Source: Thaumarchaeota archaeon CSP1-1 (GTDB lineage: Archaea; Thermoproteota; Nitrososphaeria; Nitrososphaerales; Nitrosopumilaceae). From it: 64,000 nt of DNA. This document shows positions 34,343-44,009 of the stretch, piece by piece (positions within the stretch are counted from its first letter, which is position 1; each line of letters opens with the position of its first letter). The notes beneath the pieces were generated by a model. It did no database searches, was not told the DNA's origin, and saw nothing but the letters and a program-made list of their open reading frames with translations. Location of the stretch: contig LDXL01000006.1 of NCBI GenBank assembly GCA_001443365.1, positions 119,387-183,386 on the forward strand, in the 5' to 3' direction. Both the position numbers and the translations under genes were made by a program.

Positions 34343-34969
34343 TTGTTTTCTATATCTACCTTACAAGATGTTGTCAGAATTCCACCAAGCTTGTTTGGCA
34401 CCACACTCAAGAAGGCTGCACTCAATATCTTAAAGTCAAAATACGAAAGTATGATCAATGCAGATTTGGGATACATCATAATGATTATGGACGCAAAGGT
34501 AGAATCGATGGGAAAAATGATTGCGGGCGATGGTGGAACTTATCACATAGTAGAATTTGATGCTTTAACATTTTATCCAAAACTTCAAGAAATTGTCCAA
34601 GGAGAGCTTGTCGACATTACAGACTTTGGAGCTTTTGTAAGGATTGGTCCTACAGATGCACTTTTACATCTTTCACAAGTCATGGATGATTATCTAAAAA
34701 GCGATGTTCAGTCAGGAGTAATACTTGCTAATCAAAGTGGTCGAACTTTAAAAGTAGGGTCTACAATACGAACTAGAATTACTGCTGTGTCGTTGGGAAA
34801 GGCTGCATCTATGGGAAAGATTGGAATTACATGTAGGCAGCCGTTTTTGGGAGCAGATGAATGGATTGCTGAAGAAATTAAAAAATCAAGTGATACAAAA
34901 TCTGGTGAAAAAACTAAAGAGAAAGAAGCAGACAAGCAAAAAAAACCAGTTGAAGTAAAGGAAAAATAG
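34343..34969 (+). CDS. DNA-directed RNA polymerase subunit Rpo7 (RpoE')
   Basis: This is the stalk subunit of archaeal RNA polymerase, paired with Rpo4. The N-terminal RNP-like domain shows DVVRIPPSLFGTTLKKAALNILKSKY. The S1 domain carries GELVDITDFGAFVRIGPTDALLHLSQVMDD. The protein starts at TTG 34343 and has a charged Lys/Glu C-terminal tail (EKTKEKEADKQKKPVEVKEK), longer than in many archaea. It is followed three bases later by spt4, the usual archaeal order. Confidence 0.95.
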   Translation: MFSISTLQDVVRIPPSLFGTTLKKAALNILKSKYESMINADLGYIIMIMDAKVESMGKMIAGDGGTYHIVEFDALTFYPKLQEIVQGELVDITDFGAFVRIGPTDALLHLSQVMDDYLKSDVQSGVILANQSGRTLKVGSTIRTRITAVSLGKAASMGKIGITCRQPFLGADEWIAEEIKKSSDTKSGEKTKEKEADKQKKPVEVKEK

Positions 34970-34971
34970 AT

Positions 34972-35160
34972 ATGGTTAGAGAAATGGCATGTAGAAAGTG
35001 CAAATATGTTACTATTGGAAAGGTTTGTCCAGTATGCAAATCATCAGATCTCACGCCAGACTGGAATGGAGTAGCATTAATTGTAGATCCAGAAAACTCA
35101 CACATTGCCAAAACTTTGGGAATTACCCAAAAAGGAAAATACGCATTAAAGGTAACATAA
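34972..35160 (+). CDS. spt4: Transcription elongation factor Spt4 (RpoE'')
   Basis: The 62-residue protein carries the Spt4 zinc site CRKCKYVTIGKVCPVCKSSDL (C at 7, 10, 19, 22 approximately) and the conserved DWNGVALIVDPENSHIAKTLGI. It pairs with Spt5 to clamp RNA polymerase during elongation. A Met at residue 5 (MACRKCKY) could be the actual start. The gene lies between rpo7 and nadC with three- and two-base gaps. Confidence 0.95.
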   Translation: MVREMACRKCKYVTIGKVCPVCKSSDLTPDWNGVALIVDPENSHIAKTLGITQKGKYALKVT

Positions 35161-35161
35161 G

Positions 35162-35989
35162 TTGGACAATCGTCCAAAAAAAGATCTTGCAAAATTTTTA
35201 TCTGAAGATTTAGGAAAAGGAGATATCACGAGCAATCTCTTACCGAGAAAAAAAATAAAGGCTCGAATAATTTCAAGACAAGATGGAATTATTGCAGGAG
35301 TAAATTACGTAAAGGAGATTTTTTTATCTAAAGGATGTACAGTGCGAATAATCAAAAAGGATGGGAATAAGGCAAGACCAAATCAAACAATACTAGAGAT
35401 AACAGGTTTTGCTCAATCAGTTCTTTCTTGTGAAAGAACAGCTCTGAATTTACTATCAAGAATGAGTGGAATTGCAACAAAAACTAAAAAACTTGTTGAA
35501 AAAATTAATGCTGTTAATCCCAGAGTAAAACTTTATGCCACTAGAAAGACTGCGCCAGGATTACGATTTTTTGATAAAGAAGCAGTAAAAATTGGAGGGG
35601 GAGAAAAACATAGAATGTCACTAGATCAAATGATAATGATAAAGGATAATCATATAGCTGTAGCAGGTTCATTACCAAGATTGATTATCAAAGCTCGAAA
35701 AAAATATAAAAAAATAGAAGTGGAAGTTGAGAATCAAGAAGATGCACTTTTGGCAGCAAGTACAGGAGTAAATATAATTATGCTTGATAATTTTTCACCA
35801 AAAGAAATTATCAATACGGTTAACAGACTAAAAAAATCTAAACTTCGTAAACATGTTAAACTAGAAGCATCTGGTGGAATTAATGAAAAAAATGTAGGGG
35901 TTTATGCTAAAACTGGGATAGATATGATTTCGGTTGGAGAAATTACAAATGCTGTTACTGGAATTGATTTTAGTTTGGAAATACCATAG
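35162..35989 (+). CDS. nadC: Nicotinate-nucleotide pyrophosphorylase (quinolinate phosphoribosyltransferase)
   Basis: NadC turns quinolinate and phosphoribosyl pyrophosphate into nicotinate mononucleotide. Key motifs: EDLGKGDITSNLL near the start, CERTALNLLSRMSGIAT, ATRKTAPGLRFFDKEAVKIGGGEKHRM (with the substrate-binding Arg/His/Lys) and LEASGGINEKNV. The 275-residue length is usual. It starts at TTG 35162, two bases after spt4, so it is transcribed with transcription genes. The partner enzymes NadA and NadX are encoded 0.5-2.5 kb downstream on the other strand. Confidence 0.94.
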   Translation: MDNRPKKDLAKFLSEDLGKGDITSNLLPRKKIKARIISRQDGIIAGVNYVKEIFLSKGCTVRIIKKDGNKARPNQTILEITGFAQSVLSCERTALNLLSRMSGIATKTKKLVEKINAVNPRVKLYATRKTAPGLRFFDKEAVKIGGGEKHRMSLDQMIMIKDNHIAVAGSLPRLIIKARKKYKKIEVEVENQEDALLAASTGVNIIMLDNFSPKEIINTVNRLKKSKLRKHVKLEASGGINEKNVGVYAKTGIDMISVGEITNAVTGIDFSLEIP

Positions 35990-36033
35990 AGGCTAGAGTT
36001 AATGATTATATGTGATAGTTATGCAATTAATTT

Positions 36034-36438
36034 ATGATTGATACAATTGGCGGTAAAGTAGTAATGGTATCTAATCAAGCATCTGCACTAGAATTTTATG
36101 TGAATAAACTTGGTCTTCAAAAAAAAGTAGATATGCAATTTGGCCCTATGCGATGGTTAGAAGTAGCTCCTCCAAATTCTGAAAGTACGATTTCTTTGAT
36201 GGAACCAAATCCCCAAATTATGCCACCCGAAGTTGCTAATGCTGCAAAGAGATCAATTGGTACACCAACAGGATTGTGGTTTTACACAAACGACATTCAA
36301 GGAACTTTTGCAGAACTCAAAGCAAAAGGTGTGAATATCTCCCAACCACAAAAACAAGAATGGGGTGGGACGATGAGTACTATTAAAGATCAGGATGGGA
36401 ACGAATATCAACTTATTTCTGCACCTGAACTCTCCTAG
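36034..36438 (+). CDS. VOC (glyoxalase/bleomycin-resistance) superfamily protein
   Basis: The 134-residue protein has two beta-alpha-beta-beta-beta halves: ASALEFYVNKLGLQKK...MRWLEVAPPN and TGLWFYTNDIQGTFAELKAKGVNIS...STIKDQDGNEYQLI. This is the vicinal-oxygen-chelate fold. A metal site is not obvious, because the canonical first His is absent, so a binding or isomerase role without metal is possible. Substrate unknown. It lies between nadC and nadA but need not belong to NAD synthesis. Confidence 0.8.
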   Translation: MIDTIGGKVVMVSNQASALEFYVNKLGLQKKVDMQFGPMRWLEVAPPNSESTISLMEPNPQIMPPEVANAAKRSIGTPTGLWFYTNDIQGTFAELKAKGVNISQPQKQEWGGTMSTIKDQDGNEYQLISAPELS

Positions 36439-36456
36439 TAATTATTTTTAAAAAAA

Positions 36457-37413
36457 TTAGCTGACAGAAAGCATTCTTTCAATAGCAAGACGTGCCTTAT
36501 CTGCTATTTCTTTAGGAACTTTTACTTCGTATTTGTCTTCCATCAATGAGTTGTAAACCTTTTCAGGTGTAATCATTTTCATGTATTGACATTCAGCTTT
36601 TTCTGAGGCAGGAACAAAGGTTTTTCCTGGATTTTGTTGTCTCATCCTATACAGGATTCCTGTTTCCGTGGCAACAACAAATTGTTGTGCACTGGAATTT
36701 TTTACATAATTCATCATACCCTCAGTTGACAGAATTTGAACCTGTCTGTTTTTGTAATCACCAGATGCTACATCATATAGCATTGATGTGGTACAACTAC
36801 ATTCAGGGTGTATAACAAACTCGGCATTAACAAGATCATCAAGTTTTTTGTGGACGTCAGAGGGACTAATTCCGGCATGTACGTGACATTCTCCTGCCCA
36901 AATGTACATATTTTTCCTTCCTGTCATTTTTGCAACATAAGAACCCAAGAACATATCTGGGAGAAAGAGAATTTCTTTATCTTCTGGGATTGCCTTGACT
37001 ACATTGACTGCGTTAGATGAGGTACAACAATAATCAAGTTCTGCTTTAATCTCAGCTGTAGTGTTAACGTAACCAACGGAAATTGCACCTGGATGTTCTT
37101 TTTTCCATTTTCTTAAATCGTTTACAGTTATAGAATCAGATAGAGAGCATCCAGCTTCTAAATCAGGAATCAATACTTTCTTCTGAGGGCTGATAATCGC
37201 AGCAGTCTCTGCCATAAAATGGACTCCACAAAACAATATTGTCTTGTTTTCTACCTTAGCTGCCTGTCTAGATAGACTTAAAGAATCTCCAACAAAATCA
37301 GCTACATCTTGGACATCAGGTACTTGATAGTTATGTGCTAAGATGACTACATCTTTTTGTTTTTTGAGTTTGAGAATCTCTTCTTTGAGTTGTGTTGCAT
37401 GTTGAACTAGCAT
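36457..37413 (-). CDS. nadA: Quinolinate synthase
   Basis: NadA condenses iminoaspartate with dihydroxyacetone phosphate to quinolinate, using a [4Fe-4S] cluster. The three cluster cysteines can be seen in FCGVHFMAETA, HPECSCTTSM and EKAECQYMK. The nearby IWAGECHVHAGI segment is also characteristic. The 318-residue length is normal for archaeal NadA. It lies downstream of nadX on the same strand (91-base gap). The oxygen-sensitive cluster is notable in an aerobic organism. Confidence 0.95.
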   Translation of the reverse strand: MLVQHATQLKEEILKLKKQKDVVILAHNYQVPDVQDVADFVGDSLSLSRQAAKVENKTILFCGVHFMAETAAIISPQKKVLIPDLEAGCSLSDSITVNDLRKWKKEHPGAISVGYVNTTAEIKAELDYCCTSSNAVNVVKAIPEDKEILFLPDMFLGSYVAKMTGRKNMYIWAGECHVHAGISPSDVHKKLDDLVNAEFVIHPECSCTTSMLYDVASGDYKNRQVQILSTEGMMNYVKNSSAQQFVVATETGILYRMRQQNPGKTFVPASEKAECQYMKMITPEKVYNSLMEDKYEVKVPKEIADKARLAIERMLSVS

Positions 37414-37504
37414 GATCGAAAAAATTAGTTTTTTAACAATTTAAAGAATAAGATGGTATCATAAAAATTCGGCAAAATTCACTATAATGGCAATATTTGC
37501 CAAA

Positions 37505-38323
37505 TTAGGTTCCAATTCTGATATCATCTGTGCATATTTCGCGTAAACGCTCTATTGCAGAAAGAATTGCCAATCTGCTTGTTTTAGGATTATTTTGGTC
37601 TGGAATGTTTTCAACGGTAATTGAGATTTTTCCAAATTTTCCTTGAGCTTGAATTACATGCGTATTTTTATTGGTATTAGGATCTGCGATTACCATTACT
37701 TTGGTGTTTTTGCTACCTAATCCTGCAAGACTCAAAAGTGCAGCTACATTGATGTTTGCAGGAAATAGTTTTACGACTTCGGCTGCATTGCCTTCAAAGA
37801 TAGTAGTTTGTTTTTTAATTGAATCTAGATTAATATCAGAGGTTTCAAAAAATTTTGCTCCTTTGAGTGATCTTGGGTGCTTGGTAGTAACTAGAGTTAA
37901 AGAATCAAGCTCGTCTTTGACTGATTTTATTGCATCCAGGCCTGCAATAGCACCTGATGGCAAATAGATTTGTTTTTTAAATTCTTTGCATGCATTAGTT
38001 AATACTTCAAAAATTGATTCATCCAAAAGTGCACCAACACTCATTATCATAATATCTTTTTTATTTTGTAAGATAGATAGTGCTACATCTTTTACTGCTT
38101 GTTGGGATGCTGCTTCTACTACTAGATCGACTGGGCCTAATGATAAGAGATGCGAGTTTTCAACTATAGTTGGCTTGTTTTTTAGTTTTGATACTAACTT
38201 CTCTGAGGATTCTTTTGATTGGTCATAGATTTGGGTTAGTTGAGCTGGAATTTTCCCTGAATCTATAGCTAGTGCTATCTGAGTTCCTATTGCTCCGCAT
38301 CCTAAAAGGCCAATTTTCTTCAT
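37505..38323 (-). CDS. nadX: L-aspartate dehydrogenase
   Basis: NadX oxidises aspartate to iminoaspartate with NAD(P), the first step of NAD synthesis in this window. The nucleotide-binding motif GLLGCGAIGTQIALAI is at the start. The catalytic-region motif IYLPSGAIAGLDAIKS and the later FPANINVAALLSLAG fit the aspartate dehydrogenase family. It replaces the flavin-dependent oxidase NadB, avoiding hydrogen peroxide formation. It is upstream of nadA on the same strand. At 272 residues the length is as expected. Confidence 0.92.
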   Translation of the reverse strand: MKKIGLLGCGAIGTQIALAIDSGKIPAQLTQIYDQSKESSEKLVSKLKNKPTIVENSHLLSLGPVDLVVEAASQQAVKDVALSILQNKKDIMIMSVGALLDESIFEVLTNACKEFKKQIYLPSGAIAGLDAIKSVKDELDSLTLVTTKHPRSLKGAKFFETSDINLDSIKKQTTIFEGNAAEVVKLFPANINVAALLSLAGLGSKNTKVMVIADPNTNKNTHVIQAQGKFGKISITVENIPDQNNPKTSRLAILSAIERLREICTDDIRIGT

Positions 38324-38422
38324 GCTGTACGATTTAGTGATTTCTTGTAATTAATTGTAGTCTATTATTAGCTAAAGTTCGGTATAACCTAAAGATTTTA
38401 TTTAATCCAACAAAGTATTCGT

Positions 38423-39259
38423 GTGCTAAATACAGTTTACAAAGATGCTATAAAAAATAGAGACCAAATGCTTTCAGTCTTAAAAGGGCCAAAATTTGAA
38501 CAGATATTACAAAAAGCAAAGGAAAACTGGATAGATTATTCACCTACCAAAGAACAAGTAGTTACAGCTGGGATTGACAGTAGTTTTAACAACACCAAGT
38601 TCCAGGGAATTGAGCTTTGGGCAGTTACTGCAGTCTCGATTAAATCAAATGGCGAAGTCTTAGTAGATTGTCATGACTCTGGATTAGGTTCTGATGTTGA
38701 GCTTTCAAGAATTGCAAGTAAGATGGAGATTGAGGCATGTGAGCAAAGTGTTGATTTAGTTGATTTGGTTCTAATGGATGGGTCACTTCACTCTCAGTTT
38801 ATGACACGTCAATCATCTTTGGATACTGCGATAGTAAAAGCGATGAAAAAGAATGATAATGTTATTTTTATTTCAAAGACATCAAACACCAAAAAACAGT
38901 TTGAGAGATTGGGTTCACTCGCTGGAGATATTTTTTATTATAATCACGTGACTAAAAATCCAGGATTTAGTAAAACTTTTGTTGAAAAAAAATATGGAAA
39001 AGACAAAATTATTTCATCGGCCTTTGTTAGATTAAGTGATTCAACTCCAATAATCAAGCTTGAATTCTTGGGAGAAAATCATGATCAAGATGAGATAAAA
39101 TCAGTAATGAATAAGATCTTCACGAATAGTGTTGGAGGGTATCCTTATGCTCTAAAACTAGCACACAACAACTGTAAAATTTCTGATAGGGAACTTTCAA
39201 AGATGGTAAGTCTTTTGGGGCTTAGCAACGAAGTTGGTTCAAGGGAGGTTTTAGGTTGA
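38423..39259 (+). CDS. nurA: NurA 5'-3' nuclease
   Basis: NurA works with HerA to resect DNA ends. The first catalytic Asp is in TAGIDSSFNNTKFQG, and the second acidic region is LVLMDGSLHSQFM, typical of the NurA/PIWI-like nuclease core. The C-terminal part holds GGYPYALKLAHNNCKIS. The length of 278 is on the short side but normal for thaumarchaea. It starts with GTG or nearby at 38423, and its last four bases overlap herA (ATGA-type). Confidence 0.9.
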   Translation: MLNTVYKDAIKNRDQMLSVLKGPKFEQILQKAKENWIDYSPTKEQVVTAGIDSSFNNTKFQGIELWAVTAVSIKSNGEVLVDCHDSGLGSDVELSRIASKMEIEACEQSVDLVDLVLMDGSLHSQFMTRQSSLDTAIVKAMKKNDNVIFISKTSNTKKQFERLGSLAGDIFYYNHVTKNPGFSKTFVEKKYGKDKIISSAFVRLSDSTPIIKLEFLGENHDQDEIKSVMNKIFTNSVGGYPYALKLAHNNCKISDRELSKMVSLLGLSNEVGSREVLG

Positions 39260-40788
39260 ACATTGGATATGTAATTGGAGAATCAAAACCAACCTTCGTT
39301 ACTGCACTTGCATCTAGACCTGTATCTGTTGGCGAGTATGTCATTATTGATTCAGATGAAGGAAGGATTTTAGGTTTAGTTGAAAAGTCATCAGTGTCTA
39401 GTGCAGCATTTGCTGATGTTCGTAATTTTGATGAGGCTGCAGAAAGCATTGAGATTGCTGAAATGAATAGAAGAGACAAAACATATACTGCGCATATTGG
39501 AATCTTGGGATTTTTAGATAAACTTCAAAGAGGTCAATCTATCATTCCTGCTGTGCCACCCATCCCAGGTACTTCCATTATACAACCAACAAAACAAGAT
39601 TTGGAAACAATATTTAGTCCTTCAAAAGAGGGATGGATAAAAATAGGAAATCTTCTTCGAAACCAAACAATTGATGCATGTGTTAATCTTGACAAAATTG
39701 TTTCAAGACATTTGGGAATTTTAGCAATGACTGGAATGGGAAAAAGTAACCTTGTGTCATTGCTTACAAAAGAGATTGCAAAGATTAAAGGAACTGTTGT
39801 AATTTTTGATTATCATAATGATTATACTTCTCTTAACATTCCGAAAATCAATGTAGTTGATGCAAAAATTAATCCACGGCTTCTTGATCATGAACAACTT
39901 TCTGAAGTTTTAGAGATTAGAGATAGTGCAAATGTTCAACAAAGAGTCTTGAGAATGGCTTTTACCAATAAAGTAAAAGAATCAAAAGAATTTTGGACAA
40001 AACTTGAAGAAGAAGTTGAATTCATTGCAAATTCAGAAGATAAAAAATTCAAAGAATACAGAAATTCGGCATATAGAGTACAAGATATCATTGATGAAGC
40101 TCAGAGAAGATTTGGAGAAATTTTAGATCCTGATATGGGGGATCCAATCAGTTTCATCAAGGAAGGTCGAGCAAATATTTTGAATATTTCAGAACTTAGT
40201 GAAAAACAGGCTAATGTCGCATTAGCATTTTACCTGCAACAGATTCTCAAAGACAGAAAAGATGCAAGTCTAGCAAGACATGGTAAATCAAAAAAACTAG
40301 GAACCTACAGATTCAATTCACCAATCTTTGTGATAATTGAAGAGGCACATGTCTTTATTCCCAAGGAACATGATACTGGTGCGAAATATTGGGCCGCAAA
40401 GATAGCTAGAGAAGGTCGCAAGTTTGGCATGGGTTTGGGAATAGTATCTCAGAGACCGCGAAGTGTGGATTTGAATGTGCTCAGTCAGATGGGCTCCTTT
40501 GCCATAATGAAAATAATCCAAGAAGATGACCAACACCAAATTGCCTCAGCTACAGAATCTACAAGCCGTGAGCTTATCAGTCAGCTCACTTCACTTAATG
40601 TAGGGGATTCTATTATGGTAGGCCAGTGGGTAAATCTTCCATCTCTAGTCCACATTGAAGAAGTAAAAGAGAAGATAATGGGGGGAGACCAAAGTGCAGT
40701 AAGTGAATGGGCAAAAGCTGAAAAGATGAGTGAAATTGCAGTAGAATCAACTCAGCAGTTAGTTCAAAAAGATCTGTTGTTGGATTAA
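39256..40788 (+). CDS. herA: HerA bipolar DNA helicase
   Basis: HerA is a hexameric FtsK-like DNA translocase that drives NurA. It has an N-terminal HAS-barrel (IGYVIGESKPTFVTALASRPVSVGEYVIID), Walker A GMTGMGKSNLVSLL (about 154-165), Walker B FVIIEEAHVFIP and the RecA-like finish SQRPRSVDLNVLSQ. The arginine finger is likely in the R-rich REGRKFGMG region. The overlap with nurA by four bases and the immediate start of mre11 indicate a single coupled operon. Confidence 0.95.
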   Translation: MNIGYVIGESKPTFVTALASRPVSVGEYVIIDSDEGRILGLVEKSSVSSAAFADVRNFDEAAESIEIAEMNRRDKTYTAHIGILGFLDKLQRGQSIIPAVPPIPGTSIIQPTKQDLETIFSPSKEGWIKIGNLLRNQTIDACVNLDKIVSRHLGILAMTGMGKSNLVSLLTKEIAKIKGTVVIFDYHNDYTSLNIPKINVVDAKINPRLLDHEQLSEVLEIRDSANVQQRVLRMAFTNKVKESKEFWTKLEEEVEFIANSEDKKFKEYRNSAYRVQDIIDEAQRRFGEILDPDMGDPISFIKEGRANILNISELSEKQANVALAFYLQQILKDRKDASLARHGKSKKLGTYRFNSPIFVIIEEAHVFIPKEHDTGAKYWAAKIAREGRKFGMGLGIVSQRPRSVDLNVLSQMGSFAIMKIIQEDDQHQIASATESTSRELISQLTSLNVGDSIMVGQWVNLPSLVHIEEVKEKIMGGDQSAVSEWAKAEKMSEIAVESTQQLVQKDLLLD

Positions 40789-41931
40789 ATGATATTCTCA
40801 CATATTTCAGATACGCATCTAGGTCTCGTACAGTATGGTTCAGAAGAAAGAGAACAAGATGTATACCATGCATTCAATCAAGCAATAGACACATCAATAA
40901 AAGATCATGTTGATTTTGTCATTTTTGCAGGAGATATTTTTCATTTTCCTAATCCTAATGGAACCGCAATAGTTCAAATGGCAAATGCATTAAAACGATT
41001 AAAACAAAACAAGATTGATTCGTTTTTTGTATTAGGAGAACACGATATCAGTAGAATCCGTACAACGCCAATTCCATATGTATATCATAATTTGGAATTT
41101 TCACGATATATCGGTCAAGGAAAACCGATAAAATACAAAAACATACTTTTGGCAGGATTTGACAAGATGAGAAAAAGTGAGATTCCGCAATTTGAAGAAA
41201 AGTTTTCAGAGATTGATGAAATTGCAAAGAACCATTCAGGACATAAGATTCTTGTGTTGCATCAAGGAATAACTGAATTTAACAAGTATGCAGGAGAATT
41301 ATTGTCAACTGATCTTCCAAAAAACTTCACATACTATGCAATGGGTCACCTGCATGACCATGACATAAAACAATTCAATCATCTAAACGGTCCAATTGCA
41401 TATCCTGGTTCTATAGAATTAACAACAAGTGAAGGAATCAAGGAAACAAAAAAAGGATTCTTTGAAGTGGACATTTCTGGGGCGGAGGCAAAATCGAATT
41501 GGATTGAGCTTGATACAAGACCACAGTTTTCATTCAAGATGATATATGATGATCTTATCAAATCAGTAGATGAAATTTCAGAAAAACTAGTGAATTTTGA
41601 GCGCAAACCCATAGTTGAACTAAAAATCCATGGAGAAAAAATAGAAACAGAAGTAATTCAGGCACAAATTTCACGCCTAAATTCTCTTTCTTTGAGATGT
41701 TTTTGGAGTATTATCAATAAGGAGGGTATTGACTCATCTGTCTTCTTGGAGAGACCTAACATGATTGATGAAGAATTATTCAGACTTTCAATAGATGCTC
41801 TTGGTTCAGAACAGCTCGCATCTTTTGCAGTAAAAGAATTACTGCCACTGTTATCTTCAAAGCAGCTTAAAGATGCTACACAGATAGTAATTGAAGACTA
41901 TAAGAGATTCAAAAAGGAAAAACAGAAATGA
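40789..41931 (+). CDS. mre11: DNA double-strand break repair nuclease Mre11
   Basis: Mre11 is the metal-dependent phosphodiesterase that trims DNA ends together with Rad50. Motifs: SDTHLG (motif I), FAGDIFH (motif II), VLHQGI (motif IV) and MGHLHDHD (motif V). Motif III reads GEHD (residues 83-86) rather than the usual GNHD, so the metal-binding Asn is Glu. The length of 380 is normal. It starts directly after the herA stop and overlaps rad50 by four bases. Confidence 0.93.
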   Translation: MIFSHISDTHLGLVQYGSEEREQDVYHAFNQAIDTSIKDHVDFVIFAGDIFHFPNPNGTAIVQMANALKRLKQNKIDSFFVLGEHDISRIRTTPIPYVYHNLEFSRYIGQGKPIKYKNILLAGFDKMRKSEIPQFEEKFSEIDEIAKNHSGHKILVLHQGITEFNKYAGELLSTDLPKNFTYYAMGHLHDHDIKQFNHLNGPIAYPGSIELTTSEGIKETKKGFFEVDISGAEAKSNWIELDTRPQFSFKMIYDDLIKSVDEISEKLVNFERKPIVELKIHGEKIETEVIQAQISRLNSLSLRCFWSIINKEGIDSSVFLERPNMIDEELFRLSIDALGSEQLASFAVKELLPLLSSKQLKDATQIVIEDYKRFKKEKQK

Positions 41932-44009
41932 TTACAGCAGTTGAATTAGGAAATTTTCTATCACATTCAGATACAACATTAGAGTTTGATAATGGAGTTA
42001 CTGTATTTGTTGGAAATAATGGTGCAGGAAAATCTAGCATTATTGATGCAATTACATTTGCTTTGTTTGGACAACACACGAGAAAATCAAACAAGGGTTT
42101 GATCAAAAGAGGAACAAATCATGCATTTGCTAAAGTTACTTTTAATCTAAATGGAAAACAATATCGAGCGGAGAGAAAGATTGACACAAAAGGAGAATTA
42201 GCAGCAAAATTTTCTGAAAATGTTAATGGAAATTGGATTCAAATTGCGGCTGGAGAAAGAAAGCAGTTTGGGGAATCAATGACATCAGAAGTAGAAAAGA
42301 GAATAGGATTAGATTTTGAAAAATTAAAGATTGCATCCATAGTACAACAAGGTGAGCTCAACGCAATTATCAAAGCAAAACCAAAAGAGTTTAAGGAACT
42401 TCTCAATGCAATTATTGGTATTGATAAATTAGATGTTGCTGCAGAAGCAATGAAAATTATTTCCAAAGACTTTCGTGAAAATATAAGAGAAAATATAGGT
42501 TATGATGACACACAGATTGAAATTTTATCAAAAGATTTAGAAAAATTTTATGATGAATTAAAAGAATTAAAACCGCTCAAAAAAGAATACTTATCAAAAA
42601 AATATCAATATGAAAAAGAAAGTGCAGATCTTAGGATAAAGTTTGAGATTGAAGCTCCAAAGATTGATAAAATAAACCAGCTAGAGTCACGAAGAAATGA
42701 ACTTTCTACCTACGCCAAAGCGGCAATTAAAGAAATTCAGCATGAAATTAATGAAAAAGAACGTAAAATTCGTGAATGTGAAGGGTGTTTTGAACATGTT
42801 GAACCAAAACAGAAACTAGAAACTGAACTCAAAAATGTGGAAGTAGAAATAATTGATTCTCAAAAAAAGATTCAACAGTTAACAAATCAAAAGATATCTC
42901 TAATTGAAAAACAATCCCTAGCCACAAAACTTCAGCTCAAAGACAATAAATGTCCAGTGTGTGATTCTATTGTTGATAAATTAAATCCATTGTTTCAAGA
43001 AAAACATCTGAAAGAGGAAATAGCAACAATAGAAAAAGAGGTTAATTCATTAGAAAAAGAGCTAGAAAGTTACAATGCTGAACGGATTGAGTTTTCTGAA
43101 AAACTTCAAAATATAAGAGAAGCCCAAGCAATACTTCGAGCTTATTCTATCAAAGATCAAAATGAATTAAAAATAATACAAAAAGAAATTGAATTAAAGA
43201 AAAAAAATACACAAAAAATTCCACTTACAATTACATCTGGAAATTTAATGGAAGTTGCTGATCTTGATTCACATACAAAAATGCTTTTCAATTCAATTTC
43301 TAAATTAGAAGAAGAAACAAAAGGATTTGATGAGACTGAGTTTAAAAATCTTAAAAGTTCTATGAATAACATGCAAACTAATCTTTCACAGATTGACCAA
43401 AAGTTAGGAGCTATATCTGAAAACATAAACAAAAATGAAAGTCAGATCAAAATTATTGAAAACGTAATATCGGAACTCAGAGTTGTAAGAAATTATTCCG
43501 AGGAGCTTAATTCTATACAAACTAATGTATTTAACAGAGACGGACCGGTAGCAACGAGTCTTCGTTCATGGGCTCTTAATACAATTTCCATAAGAGCATC
43601 TGAATATCTTACTTTGTTGAATACAAAAATTCAAAGAATATTACTTAAAGAAAAAACGAGAGATGTTATAATTACATGTTTTTCTAAGAAAGAAGTTTTG
43701 GATTTAGAGTCTCTTAGTGGTGGTGAACAAGTAAGTATTGCACTGGCTTTAAGGTTAGGAATGGCAAGTTTACTTGGGGCATCAAATCTTAATTTAATGA
43801 TTCTTGATGAACCTACAACTCACCTTGATGCTGAACGTAGAAAGGCGCTCGTTGAGGTTTTGTCTCAGTTGTCGAATCTTACAAATGCTCAAAATCCAAT
43901 GCAGTTTATCATAATTACGCATGAATCTGAAATCTTTGAGGATTCTAATGTTGAACAAATCTACAAGTTTGAGTCAACAGAACTAGAAAGTAAAGTAACT
44001 GCTCTTTAG
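41928..44009 (+). CDS. rad50: DNA double-strand break repair ATPase Rad50
   Basis: Rad50 is an SMC-like ATPase that tethers DNA ends with Mre11. It shows Walker A GNNGAGKSSIIDAIT (about 29-43), two coiled-coil arms, the zinc hook NKCPVCDSI (about 342-345), the signature LSGGEQVSIALALRLGMASLLG and Walker B LMILDEPTTHLD. At 693 residues it is clearly shorter than Pyrococcus Rad50 (about 880), because the coiled coils are shorter. It ends in the convergent HEAT-repeat gene with a four-base overlap. Confidence 0.94.
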   Translation: MITAVELGNFLSHSDTTLEFDNGVTVFVGNNGAGKSSIIDAITFALFGQHTRKSNKGLIKRGTNHAFAKVTFNLNGKQYRAERKIDTKGELAAKFSENVNGNWIQIAAGERKQFGESMTSEVEKRIGLDFEKLKIASIVQQGELNAIIKAKPKEFKELLNAIIGIDKLDVAAEAMKIISKDFRENIRENIGYDDTQIEILSKDLEKFYDELKELKPLKKEYLSKKYQYEKESADLRIKFEIEAPKIDKINQLESRRNELSTYAKAAIKEIQHEINEKERKIRECEGCFEHVEPKQKLETELKNVEVEIIDSQKKIQQLTNQKISLIEKQSLATKLQLKDNKCPVCDSIVDKLNPLFQEKHLKEEIATIEKEVNSLEKELESYNAERIEFSEKLQNIREAQAILRAYSIKDQNELKIIQKEIELKKKNTQKIPLTITSGNLMEVADLDSHTKMLFNSISKLEEETKGFDETEFKNLKSSMNNMQTNLSQIDQKLGAISENINKNESQIKIIENVISELRVVRNYSEELNSIQTNVFNRDGPVATSLRSWALNTISIRASEYLTLLNTKIQRILLKEKTRDVIITCFSKKEVLDLESLSGGEQVSIALALRLGMASLLGASNLNLMILDEPTTHLDAERRKALVEVLSQLSNLTNAQNPMQFIIITHESEIFEDSNVEQIYKFESTELESKVTAL

